A stretch of 36,738 bases of DNA, taken from contig JADFYY010000010.1 of NCBI GenBank assembly GCA_015232825.1, positions 1 through 36,738 of the forward strand. The letters run 5' to 3'. The notes under the pieces were generated by a model. The model did not search any database, was not told the origin of the DNA, and saw only the letters and a list, made by a program, of their open reading frames with translations. This DNA comes from Magnetococcales bacterium (GTDB lineage Bacteria; Pseudomonadota; Magnetococcia; Magnetococcales; Magnetaquicoccaceae). How positions within the stretch are numbered: the first letter of the stretch is position 1; each line of letters starts with the position of its first letter. A program made the position numbers and the translations under genes. This document shows, piece after piece, positions 28,912 through 36,738 of the stretch.

Positions 28912-30843
28912 CTATAACAGCGTCGCTTTGACCCCTGGAGGCATTCCCTTGCGCAACGGGTTGATGGCAAAGGTTTCTTGCAGAGCCAATCCCAGATGGT
29001 TAAAAATCATTGGCCACCCGCTCTCTGGGGATGGAATGGTCTGAAAATGTATGACCAAAGAGGCCGAAAGGCCGCCCACCAACCCATCGAGAAAATCATC
29101 CAGATCCTCAGAACGAATGCCATGCAACACATCGTGCCCCACCAAGAATCGTTTGCGCAAGGTCTCTTGCGAGTCATTGAGCGGAATCAGCGAGAGAAAC
29201 TTTCGTCCTTCAACGCTCAATCCAACCCGTAACGGAAAACGTTCCAAATCCTCAGGGTGCCGAATGCTGCTACCCGCACCATTGACTCCGGTCTCCTCCA
29301 TGCGCACTTTGAGGATCTCTAACAATACCCGTCCCAATAATAATCCAGTATCCTCCAAGACGACATGGCTGGAACTCAATGCCAAGGCATGGCACTCCAC
29401 TTGAAGCGAAAAGCCAGCGGCATCCGCTAGACTCTCCAGCAGATTGGGCAAACTGCCTACCCGGATCGATTCCGCGACGTCAAAAGTGAAGTGATGCCCA
29501 AATTGACCCGAAAAATCGACCGTCACTAAGAGTTCACTTTCAGCCGTGGCGCGTATGGCTTTGCAGCGCGTTGCACTGGTCTCCTCCAAGGTGAAACGGC
29601 CTGTAGTCGGGAGAATGAATTGGATTTGGGATTTAGGTGTTGGGGGAACCAAAACCAACATCCGCTGCAAAGCGATACCCAGCGTGCGAAAAATTCCTTC
29701 CCAAGCATGATGCGGATCTTCCGCCCCGCACAGTCGAACCTCAATGTAACCACCGAGCCCCTGCGCGATACCGGTCATCAGCTCCCACATGGGTCGTCCA
29801 GAGGCGGCCTGCTCACAACGCAGATTTAAAAACCATTCCAAGTCAACCCCGCTTGGCAGCAGGGTCGCACCCGGATGGTCCGTGGTCAAATCAATTAAAA
29901 TTTCCGCGCTGCCATCGTCAATCATGCCCAAAGCCGCAGCCCGTTCCGCATGACGCGGAATGGCAGCCAAACGGAGTCCCAACATCCATCCCAACTCGCC
30001 CCATTGATCGTTGTTCCATTCCAAGTGAATCTCTAGGCCGAGACGCCAAGCAATGTGTTCCACCATGTGGCTGATAAAGTCGTTGGGGGTGATAATCCGT
30101 TTTTTGCGAATATCTCCCGGAAAAATGGATAGCTCCAATGGCGTGAAAGCCGTGTAAACGTGATTGGCCATGCCGCACTCTGTTAGGGTGTCAAAGCGGG
30201 TGCCGCCAGTCGTGACTCCTACCGTGTGACACCCAGCCCTGAAACCCGCTTCCAGTCCCAACAACGAGTCCTCTACCACCAGACACTCCGTCGCAGCTAC
30301 TCCCAACTGTTCTATGGCGTATCGATAACAATCTGGGGCTGGTTTCTTTTGAAATCCTTTTATGTCGTTTCCGACCACTAAGTCAAAGGTGTTGCCAATG
30401 CCAGCATGCTGCAAAATGGTCAACACGTCGCGTGTCAGGTTGTTAGAAACCACTGCCATTTTGATATTCAGGCTATGGGCATCCTCTAGGATCTCCTGAA
30501 TGCCAAGCAGCAGATCAAAAGTGGCCTCCAGGCGCAGGGTTTCGTAGGTTTGTAGCATTTTATCCTGTACTGCTGAATCGCAATGGACCTGATGGTTTTC
30601 GCGAAGATAATCAAAAATGCGTTGCCAGAAAGCCGGAGGATGCAAGGCGAATATGGAACGAATGAACTCATCCGGGATGTGAACGCTCTCCCCAAAAAGG
30701 TCTCCAATCAGTTGATTGCAAACCTTGATGTCTAAACCCAGAGAGTCGATGAGTACGCCATCCATGTCCCACAGAATGGCTTTGATCCCAGAGGGCAGAA
30801 GCAGGCGATTGGCCAGAAGTTGTTTGTTTGGCAAAAAGGGCAT
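28912..30843 (-). CDS. HAD hydrolase (beta-phosphoglucomutase-like subfamily) fused to two degenerate imidazoleglycerol-phosphate dehydratase-like domains
   Basis: HAD: AILWDMDGVLIDS, AVVSNNLTR, VVEDSLLGLEAGFRAG; IGPD-like 1: FISHMVEHIAWRLGLEIHLE...GAEDPHHAWEGIFRTLGIALQRML; IGPD-like 2: LPNLLESLADAAGFSLQVECHALALSSSHVVLEDTGLLLGRVLLE...NPLRKGMPPGVKATL. Confidence 0.78.
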   Translation of the reverse strand: MPFLPNKQLLANRLLLPSGIKAILWDMDGVLIDSLGLDIKVCNQLIGDLFGESVHIPDEFIRSIFALHPPAFWQRIFDYLRENHQVHCDSAVQDKMLQTYETLRLEATFDLLLGIQEILEDAHSLNIKMAVVSNNLTRDVLTILQHAGIGNTFDLVVGNDIKGFQKKPAPDCYRYAIEQLGVAATECLVVEDSLLGLEAGFRAGCHTVGVTTGGTRFDTLTECGMANHVYTAFTPLELSIFPGDIRKKRIITPNDFISHMVEHIAWRLGLEIHLEWNNDQWGELGWMLGLRLAAIPRHAERAAALGMIDDGSAEILIDLTTDHPGATLLPSGVDLEWFLNLRCEQAASGRPMWELMTGIAQGLGGYIEVRLCGAEDPHHAWEGIFRTLGIALQRMLVLVPPTPKSQIQFILPTTGRFTLEETSATRCKAIRATAESELLVTVDFSGQFGHHFTFDVAESIRVGSLPNLLESLADAAGFSLQVECHALALSSSHVVLEDTGLLLGRVLLEILKVRMEETGVNGAGSSIRHPEDLERFPLRVGLSVEGRKFLSLIPLNDSQETLRKRFLVGHDVLHGIRSEDLDDFLDGLVGGLSASLVIHFQTIPSPESGWPMIFNHLGLALQETFAINPLRKGMPPGVKATLL

Positions 30844-30877
30844 TTTAAATCAACCACTTGTTTTTAATGTGAATGGT

Positions 30878-31933
30878 TTAGTCGCAAATTGTCTTTTTGA
30901 TGGAAAGCATAACGTCCATCCCATTAAGCAAGGCCTCAACGACCTGTGGGTCAAAGTGGGAGCCACTCTCCCGGCTAATGAGTGCGATGGTATCTTCGAT
31001 GGACCACGCTGGCTTATAGGGTCGCACAGAGGTCAGAGCATCAAAAACATCCGCCACGGCGCAAATGCGACTCTCGATGGGGATCTCTTCCCCCTTCAGC
31101 CCCTTTGGATAGCCAGTACCATTCCATTTTTCGTGATGGGTGAGGGCGATCAAATGGGCTGTGATCAAGGGTTCCTCATGGTAGCCGGAAAGAATGTTGC
31201 CGCCAATGAGAGTATGGGTTTTGATGACCTCAAACTCCTCTGGATCCAGACGACCTGGCTTGAGAAGAATACGGTCCGGTATGCCAATTTTGCCAACATC
31301 ATGCATGGGAGTGGCATTGAGAATCAGGTCGCAGTGCGTTTCCGGCAAACCCATTTGACGAGCAAGATGAGCGGAAAATTGTCCCATCCTGATCACATGT
31401 TGACCGGTTTCATTGTCACGGTACTCAGCGGCTCGACCCAGACAACGGATTACTTCCAGGCGAGTCTCATGCAATTGTCGGGTTCTTTCGTTGATTTTTT
31501 CTTCCATGCGCTTGTAAAGCAGGCGCACTGTGAGCATGTTGCGAATGCGTGAGAGTACTTCCGATGGGTTGAATGGTTTGTTGAGAAAATCTTGCGCACC
31601 ATGAGCCAAGGCTTCCAGTCGGGTGGTCTCTTCGGTGTTGGCTGTGATAACCAAAATAGGCAGATAAGCGTCAATTTCAATGCGTCCTAACGCCTGCATG
31701 ACCATAATGCCACTCATGTGCGGCATTTCTAAGTCTAAGAGCATTAGATCAAAGCGTTGTTGTTTCCATAAGGGTTCAACTTGGCGTGGATCATCCAGGG
31801 TGACCACATTGCTGTAACCATGCTGTCGCAGTAAGCTTTTAAGAACAATCAGGTTTAATTTCTGATCATCCACAATGAGGATACGCGCTTGAGTGCGTTC
31901 AACGTCTAGGCTGGAATCAATGGAAACGGGCAT
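30878..31933 (-). CDS. Response regulator with HD-GYP domain (predicted c-di-GMP phosphodiesterase)
   Basis: REC ILIVDDQKLNL, LLDLEMPHMSG; HD-GYP MHDVGKIGIPDRILLKPGRL, HHEKWNGTGYPKGLKGEEIP, ICAVADVFDALTSVRPYK. Confidence 0.95.
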   Translation of the reverse strand: MPVSIDSSLDVERTQARILIVDDQKLNLIVLKSLLRQHGYSNVVTLDDPRQVEPLWKQQRFDLMLLDLEMPHMSGIMVMQALGRIEIDAYLPILVITANTEETTRLEALAHGAQDFLNKPFNPSEVLSRIRNMLTVRLLYKRMEEKINERTRQLHETRLEVIRCLGRAAEYRDNETGQHVIRMGQFSAHLARQMGLPETHCDLILNATPMHDVGKIGIPDRILLKPGRLDPEEFEVIKTHTLIGGNILSGYHEEPLITAHLIALTHHEKWNGTGYPKGLKGEEIPIESRICAVADVFDALTSVRPYKPAWSIEDTIALISRESGSHFDPQVVEALLNGMDVMLSIKKTICD

Positions 31934-32044
31934 GGTATAACTTTACCTGAAGGCAAGACAGCATCGGTATGCGAATATTTTTCAAAAATACAGGTTCATT
32001 TGTCAACTATATCGACTGATTTCTATCTGTTCAAGTTTTAATCG

Positions 32045-33157
32045 ATGGAGATTTTCATGGTGAAGATTGATTCTCAATCAGCCGCTTGGCTGGTAGGATT
32101 GCGCGAAGAGGTGGCAGGCTTTATGGCGGGTTTGCGCTACGGGGATCAACCGGGTCGATATCTTCCCTGTTACAGTGGAGCGACAAAGGTTGGACGCACG
32201 GCAGGGTTGGGATTTAGTTGTTTTGCCAATAAAATTGAATATACCATTGGGTTGTGGGATACGCGCTCCCACCAGGAGCAACAGGCTTGGCTCGATTTCA
32301 TTCGATCCTATCAACGCATTTCCGAGGCCGAGGCCCCTTTTATGGATCCGTTTCTCCTGGATGGGATCCCCCTGCCCAAGGAACATTTTTTGGTGCAGAT
32401 GCGGCGGTGGCTATCTGGATTGCCCGCACCTTCTCCCAAACAAGATGCGATTCTGGCAGAGACTAAACAGGCTCTGGCCACCTTGGCACAGCACAACGAA
32501 ACGCCATGGAAACCCTTCAGCGGGTTTCCTTTACAGGAGAAACAACTGAATACCCGATTGCGGCAGCTCGATTGGTCGCAACCTTGGAGTGCCGGTGCCA
32601 AAACAGCACTGCTTGCGGTATTTATCCAGACTCAAGGGATAGAGAGGGCTTTGGCGGCTGTGGTGAGCCGTTTTCTAGATTCTCTGGCTGACCCCAAAAC
32701 CGGTGGATACTTTTTATCCAATCAGGTTCCTTTGCGTGGTCAGTTGATCAATGGGGCGATGAAGGTTCTCAACGCCTTGGATTGGCTTGAAATGCCGATT
32801 CATTATCCAGAGGCATTGATTGATACGTGCTTGTTACAAGGACCGCCACCGGCTGGATGTCATGTGGTGGATTGGGTGTATGTGGTCCATCGTTGTGGGT
32901 TGCAAACCGATCATCGTCTCGGGGAAATTCAAGAGAAATGCAAAGAGATCATTGCGCTGATTCGTACCCATCAGAATCGGGATAAAGGATTTTCCTATGC
33001 CCCTGGCAAGGCGCAAGAGGGGTACTATGGCGCGAAAATCTCCTTGGGACACGATGAAGGGGATATCCATGGAACTTGCTTGTTGACTTGGGCTCTGGCC
33101 ATGATTTTGGAGATTTTGGAGTGGCCTCATTTGGGTTGGAAAGTCATCCGACCATAA
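32045..33157 (+). CDS. Prenyltransferase/squalene-cyclase repeat-like hypothetical protein
   Basis: ADPKTGGYFLSN, NRDKGFSYAPGKAQEGYYGAKISLGHDEGDIHGTCLLTWALAMILEIL suggests alpha/alpha toroid repeats; Met5 may be the real start. Confidence 0.55.
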   Translation: MEIFMVKIDSQSAAWLVGLREEVAGFMAGLRYGDQPGRYLPCYSGATKVGRTAGLGFSCFANKIEYTIGLWDTRSHQEQQAWLDFIRSYQRISEAEAPFMDPFLLDGIPLPKEHFLVQMRRWLSGLPAPSPKQDAILAETKQALATLAQHNETPWKPFSGFPLQEKQLNTRLRQLDWSQPWSAGAKTALLAVFIQTQGIERALAAVVSRFLDSLADPKTGGYFLSNQVPLRGQLINGAMKVLNALDWLEMPIHYPEALIDTCLLQGPPPAGCHVVDWVYVVHRCGLQTDHRLGEIQEKCKEIIALIRTHQNRDKGFSYAPGKAQEGYYGAKISLGHDEGDIHGTCLLTWALAMILEILEWPHLGWKVIRP

Positions 33158-34166
33158 ATCTTTTTAATTCCCTACGCAGTGAAGCCAGGGTTTGCCATTT
33201 ATCATAACGCCACATGGCGATTAATAGAGTTTTTTGGTCACGTAATAAGGGCAGATGGCGTGCTAGACGCCATAAACGATCCAAAAGGCGAGCTTGCAGG
33301 TCAGATAACGTTTTGGGATTGAGCCCCTCCCCAACGGCAAAGGCGGCAAAAAGTTTGAGCAATAATAATGCCGTTTCTACGCTTTCCCCACGGGTCGGCC
33401 AGGAAGATGTGGCCAATGTGCGCATGGCCTTGATCTCTTGCAGGCTCCAGGGCCGATCTGGTACGAGAGAGAGAATGCGTTGACGCATAACACCGAGAGC
33501 GTTTTCAATTTGCTGTGAGTAATGGATTGTGCTGATCCGATTATCATGATGACGGTAATAGACCAAAGGCGCGGCAAGATTGGCTCCTTGGGTTGCTGTC
33601 AATAGACGACCCCACAGTTCAAAATCTTGTCCAAAACGCAACGATTCATCATAAGGGTGTTGTAAGCCTAATTCGCGGCGGAATATCGTCGAGGTGTGAT
33701 AAAAGGGGTTATCATAAAGTAATTGCCATTTGATTTCCGTGTGATCTGTGGGGTTTAGCAGGGTTTGATTGGCAATTTTTCCTTGGGAATCGATCAGGAT
33801 GGATCCGGTTCCCAGTAAGCCAACTTCTGGATGGTTGGCCAAGAAAGCCATTTGTTTTTCCAATCGTTGGGGGAGGGAGATGTCGTCTGCGTCTTGTCGG
33901 GCGATCCATTCGCCGCGTGCTAGGCGAATTCCCTTGTTTAGAGACTTGGTCAGACCCAGATTGGATGGATTGCGTACCAGGACAATGCGGGAATCCCGTC
34001 GCGCCCAGGCGGCCAGTAGTGCGGGAGTTGCGTCTGTGGAAGCGTCATCGATTAGTAAAAATTCGAAATCAGTGAAACTTTGCGCCAGAACGCTTTCAAT
34101 GGCGGCGTCGAGATACAAGGCACCATTGAAAACACTGGTCAATACGGTGATGGGTAACGGGCTCAT
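33144..34166 (-). CDS. Family 2 glycosyltransferase
   Basis: PITVLTSVFNGALYLDAAIESVLAQSFTDFEFLLIDDASTDATPALLAAWARRDSRIVLVRNPSNLGLTKSLNKGIRLARGEWIARQDADDISLPQRLEKQ; the ORF extends to 34331 but homology begins at the ATG at 34166. Confidence 0.93.
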   Translation of the reverse strand: MSPLPITVLTSVFNGALYLDAAIESVLAQSFTDFEFLLIDDASTDATPALLAAWARRDSRIVLVRNPSNLGLTKSLNKGIRLARGEWIARQDADDISLPQRLEKQMAFLANHPEVGLLGTGSILIDSQGKIANQTLLNPTDHTEIKWQLLYDNPFYHTSTIFRRELGLQHPYDESLRFGQDFELWGRLLTATQGANLAAPLVYYRHHDNRISTIHYSQQIENALGVMRQRILSLVPDRPWSLQEIKAMRTLATSSWPTRGESVETALLLLKLFAAFAVGEGLNPKTLSDLQARLLDRLWRLARHLPLLRDQKTLLIAMWRYDKWQTLASLRRELKRFMVG

Positions 34167-34179
34167 GAGAGGGGGAGAG

Positions 34180-34206
34180 AAAAACCCCTGCTGATCGCAG
34201 GGGTTG
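34180..34206 (-). terminator. Rho-independent terminator downstream of hisD
   Basis: Minus strand CCCCTGC-gatca-GCAGGGG followed by TTTTT. Confidence 0.88.
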
Positions 34207-34218
34207 TATACAAGACGA

Positions 34219-35559
34219 TTATGGTGTGCGTTTGCTGATGGCGGCGGCATGTGCGGCAAAGCCTTCATATTGGGCAAAGCGCAAGGCCGTCTCTTTGATT
34301 TGGTTGTAACCGTGTTGATTAAGCCAGCCAATGGAGGAGCGTTTCAGGAAGTCGAATACCGTGACGCAAGAAAAGGTCTTGGCAAATCCGCCAGTTGGCA
34401 AGATGGCATTGACGCCCAAGGCAAAATTGCCGATGGTGATGGGGGTGTGGGCTCCCAGGAGAATCTCGCCAGCGTTGTGAATATCGTTGGCCACGAACAA
34501 GGGATCTTGAGTCATGACTTCCAGATGTTCTGGGGCAAAGTCGTTCACAAAGGCTACAGAGGCCGCCAAGCTAGAGGTCAAGACCACGCCACCATAGTTG
34601 GATAGGACATGTTGGCAGAAATTTCGGCGGTTTTCCGGCAGGTCATTGATCAAGGCGGGGAGAAGCTCCAAAACCCGTTCAGCCAGTTGACGGTCATGGG
34701 TGACCAGCATAGCCGTGGAATCCGTGCCATGTTCCGCTTCGATCAGGAGGTCTAGGGCAGCGGTATGGGGGTTGGCGTGTTCGTCACAGAGAATAATCGA
34801 TTCACTGGGACCGGCGGGGGCTCCTACATCGATTTTGCTGTAGAGCAGTCGTTTGGCGGCGGAGACATAGCTGCTGCCCGGTCCAATGGTTTTGCAGACT
34901 TTGGGTATGGTTTCGGTGCCATAGGCCATGGCGGCAATGGCTTGCGCGCCACCGGTTTTATAGACATCGCGAATGCCACACAATTCGGCTGCGTACAAGG
35001 TGGCGTCGTCGGTTGCACCACCGGGGGCGGGTGGGGTGCAGACGATGATTTTTCCGACACGGGCGATAACCGCTGGCAGTCCCAACATGAGCATGACTGA
35101 AGGAAAGGAGCCCTTGCCGCGTGGTACGTACAGGCCCACAGAAGGGATGGGGCTGATTTTCTCGCCCGCCATGATTCCCGGTTGAATCTCCTTGAACCAC
35201 ATGGCGTCCGGCATTTGGGCTTCATGAAAGGAGCGGATATTGGCGGCGGCCTTCTCGATGACCTTTTTAACGTCGTCTGGGAGATTGCGGCGGGCCTGTT
35301 CAAACTCCTCTTCACTGGCTTTAAGTTGGGAGGTGGACATGACCACTTTGTCGAATTGGCCATTGAAGTCAACCAAAGCCGCATCCCCATCGGTTTTTAC
35401 CCGGTCGATGATGGGTTTTACCAGGGTCAGAAGGTTTTCGATGTCGGTTTCTGAACGGGTCAGAAGATTTTGGATCTGGGAGGGATCCATTTCGTCAAGG
35501 ACGAATAAATTGATCTTCATGGAGGGTTCTTTCTTTGTTGGAATTGATAAAGATTGCAA
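34219..35559 (-). CDS. hisD: Histidinol dehydrogenase
   Basis: SVGLYVPRGKGSFPSVMLMLGLPAVIARVGKIIVCTPP, GGAQAIAAMAYGTETIPKVCKTIGPGSSYVSAAKRLL, DLLIEAEHGTDSTAMLVTHD, FAPEHLEVMTQDP; ATG at 35520 is an alternative start. Confidence 0.95.
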   Translation of the reverse strand: MQSLSIPTKKEPSMKINLFVLDEMDPSQIQNLLTRSETDIENLLTLVKPIIDRVKTDGDAALVDFNGQFDKVVMSTSQLKASEEEFEQARRNLPDDVKKVIEKAAANIRSFHEAQMPDAMWFKEIQPGIMAGEKISPIPSVGLYVPRGKGSFPSVMLMLGLPAVIARVGKIIVCTPPAPGGATDDATLYAAELCGIRDVYKTGGAQAIAAMAYGTETIPKVCKTIGPGSSYVSAAKRLLYSKIDVGAPAGPSESIILCDEHANPHTAALDLLIEAEHGTDSTAMLVTHDRQLAERVLELLPALINDLPENRRNFCQHVLSNYGGVVLTSSLAASVAFVNDFAPEHLEVMTQDPLFVANDIHNAGEILLGAHTPITIGNFALGVNAILPTGGFAKTFSCVTVFDFLKRSSIGWLNQHGYNQIKETALRFAQYEGFAAHAAAISKRTP

Positions 35560-35565
35560 TGAACC

Positions 35566-36123
35566 CTAAATATTTACAAAAATTTCTGCGTCTTGCAAGC
35601 GTTTTCCGTTAGCATCCTTGGTGGCCAGTATGGGTTCGAAGTCGATTGGCCACTGAATGCCGACCTCTGGGTCATTCCAGAGTAGACAACGTTCGTGTTC
35701 AGGATGCCAGTAGTCTGTTGTTTTATAAAGAAATTCAGCAGAGTCGCTGGTCACGACAAACCCATGTGCGAAACCGGGAGGAATCCACAGTTGATGCTTG
35801 TTTTCGGCGGAGAGAATGACTCCATCCCATTTTCCAAAGGTTGGTGAGTTGCGGCGTAAATCTACAGCTACATCAAACACTTCTCCGTGAGTCACCCGAA
35901 CCAATTTTCCTTGGGGATGCTGAATCTGATAATGCAGGCCACGAAGAACGCCTTTACTTGAGCGGCTATGGTTGTCCTGAACAAAGTGACCATCAAGGCC
36001 AGTGGCTTGGGTAAAATCGCGTTGATTGAAGCTTTCAAAAAAAAAGCCGCGACTGTCACCAAAAATTTTGGGATCTAAAACCAACACTTCAGGCAATGAT
36101 GTTGACAAGACGGTGTAAGGCAT
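35566..36123 (-). CDS. rfbC: dTDP-4-dehydrorhamnose 3,5-epimerase
   Basis: DPKIFGDSRGFFFESFNQRDF, FVQDNHSRSSKGVLRGLHYQIQHPQGKLVRVTHGEVFDVAVDLRRNSPTFGKW, QLWIPPGFAHGFVV. Confidence 0.96.
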   Translation of the reverse strand: MPYTVLSTSLPEVLVLDPKIFGDSRGFFFESFNQRDFTQATGLDGHFVQDNHSRSSKGVLRGLHYQIQHPQGKLVRVTHGEVFDVAVDLRRNSPTFGKWDGVILSAENKHQLWIPPGFAHGFVVTSDSAEFLYKTTDYWHPEHERCLLWNDPEVGIQWPIDFEPILATKDANGKRLQDAEIFVNI

Positions 36124-36133
36124 TTTTTTCTCT

Positions 36134-36738
36134 TTATTTAAGCAGACTTAGCAAATATTGCCCGTAGCCGTTTTTGATCAATGGGTACGCCAATTTTTGC
36201 ACCTGATCTGCATCAATCCATTTGTTAGCAAAGGCGATCTCTTCTGGGCAGGCAATCATCAGGCCTTGGCGTTTTTGAAGAGTGGCAATAAAACTCGCAG
36301 CCTCCAAAAGAGAGTCATGAGTACCCGTATCTAGCCAAGCATAGCCGCGTCCCATGATTTCTACATGGAGTTGGTTTTGCTCCAGGTATTGTCTATTCAC
36401 ATCGGTGATTTCCAGCTCACCACGAGCCGATGGTTTGATATTGGCCGCAATGTCGCACACCTGTTCATCATAAAAATAGAGCCCAGTCACCGCATAATGG
36501 CTTTTGGGTTGCTTAGGCTTCTCTTCAATGGAGATGGCTCGCCGATTTTTATCAAAAGAGACGATGCCGTAGCGTTCCGGGTCTTGTACATGATAGGCAA
36601 ATACACTGGCCCCAGTGCTGCGTAAGCTTGCGTGCTTCAATTGCTTTACCAAGTCGTGACCATAGAAAATATTATCACCGAGTATTAAAGTGCTGGGGTG
36701 GCCATTGATGTATTCTTTTCCAATGATAAACGCCTGGG
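36134..36738 (-). CDS. rfbA: Glucose-1-phosphate thymidylyltransferase, truncated by the window edge
   Basis: Frame continues to the window end as [33 protein letters not shown], then [52 protein letters not shown]. Confidence 0.95.
   Translation of the reverse strand, partial: QAFIIGKEYINGHPSTLILGDNIFYGHDLVKQLKHASLRSTGASVFAYHVQDPERYGIVSFDKNRRAISIEEKPKQPKSHYAVTGLYFYDEQVCDIAANIKPSARGELEITDVNRQYLEQNQLHVEIMGRGYAWLDTGTHDSLLEAASFIATLQKRQGLMIACPEEIAFANKWIDADQVQKLAYPLIKNGYGQYLLSLLK

Noticed and set aside
30716-31552. 278-aa plus-strand ORF opposite the HD-GYP regulator and the HAD fusion start
   Set aside because: Antisense to strongly supported genes; composition looks like reverse-frame translation
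34824-35390. 188-aa minus-strand ORF overlapping hisD in another frame
   Set aside because: hisD frame is clearly the coding one; this ORF is Pro/Ser/Arg-rich out-of-frame translation
1-36738. CRISPR arrays, tRNA or rRNA genes, complete insertion sequences
   Set aside because: None seen on reading: no regularly spaced repeats, no tRNA-like tail/cloverleaf noticed, and no transposase ORF in the track; subtle ncRNAs cannot be excluded without tools

Overview
Bacterial chromosomal window of moderate GC with dense coding on both strands. It is most consistent with a magnetotactic, Magnetococcales-like proteobacterium; that taxonomy is inferred mainly from one MamF-like ORF. Recognisable content, left to right: a hybrid sensor kinase (DUF4118/PAS/HisKA/2xREC/HPt); an LpoA-like penicillin-binding protein activator divergent from rsmI; a ParE-type toxin-antitoxin (TA) pair; a MamF/MmsF-like small membrane protein next to a 406-aa acidic Pro/Glu-rich protein; yraN; a double-BON lipoprotein (YraP/DolP-like); glcD; dksA; a TolC-family protein; a secreted protein plus CHASE2 class III cyclase; a DnaK with a long acidic C-terminal extension; an IetA/IetS-like defence locus (AAA ATPase plus S8 peptidase) whose protease looks internally deleted and frameshifted; a TolB-like/TPR protein; HigBA; a PIN/UPF0175 TA pair directly downstream of hisC; a HAD phosphatase fused to two degenerate HisB-dehydratase-like domains; an HD-GYP response regulator; a prenyltransferase-like protein; a glycosyltransferase; hisD; rfbC; and a partial rfbA. 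The strongest second-look items are (1) the mamF-like gene plus acidic repeat protein cassette inserted in an otherwise yra-like neighbourhood, (2) the HAD-IGPD-IGPD fusion in which the two IGPD-like domains keep complementary halves of the metal-binding motifs, and (3) the damaged IetS. All calls come from reading the sequence and from memory of protein families; no database search was run.
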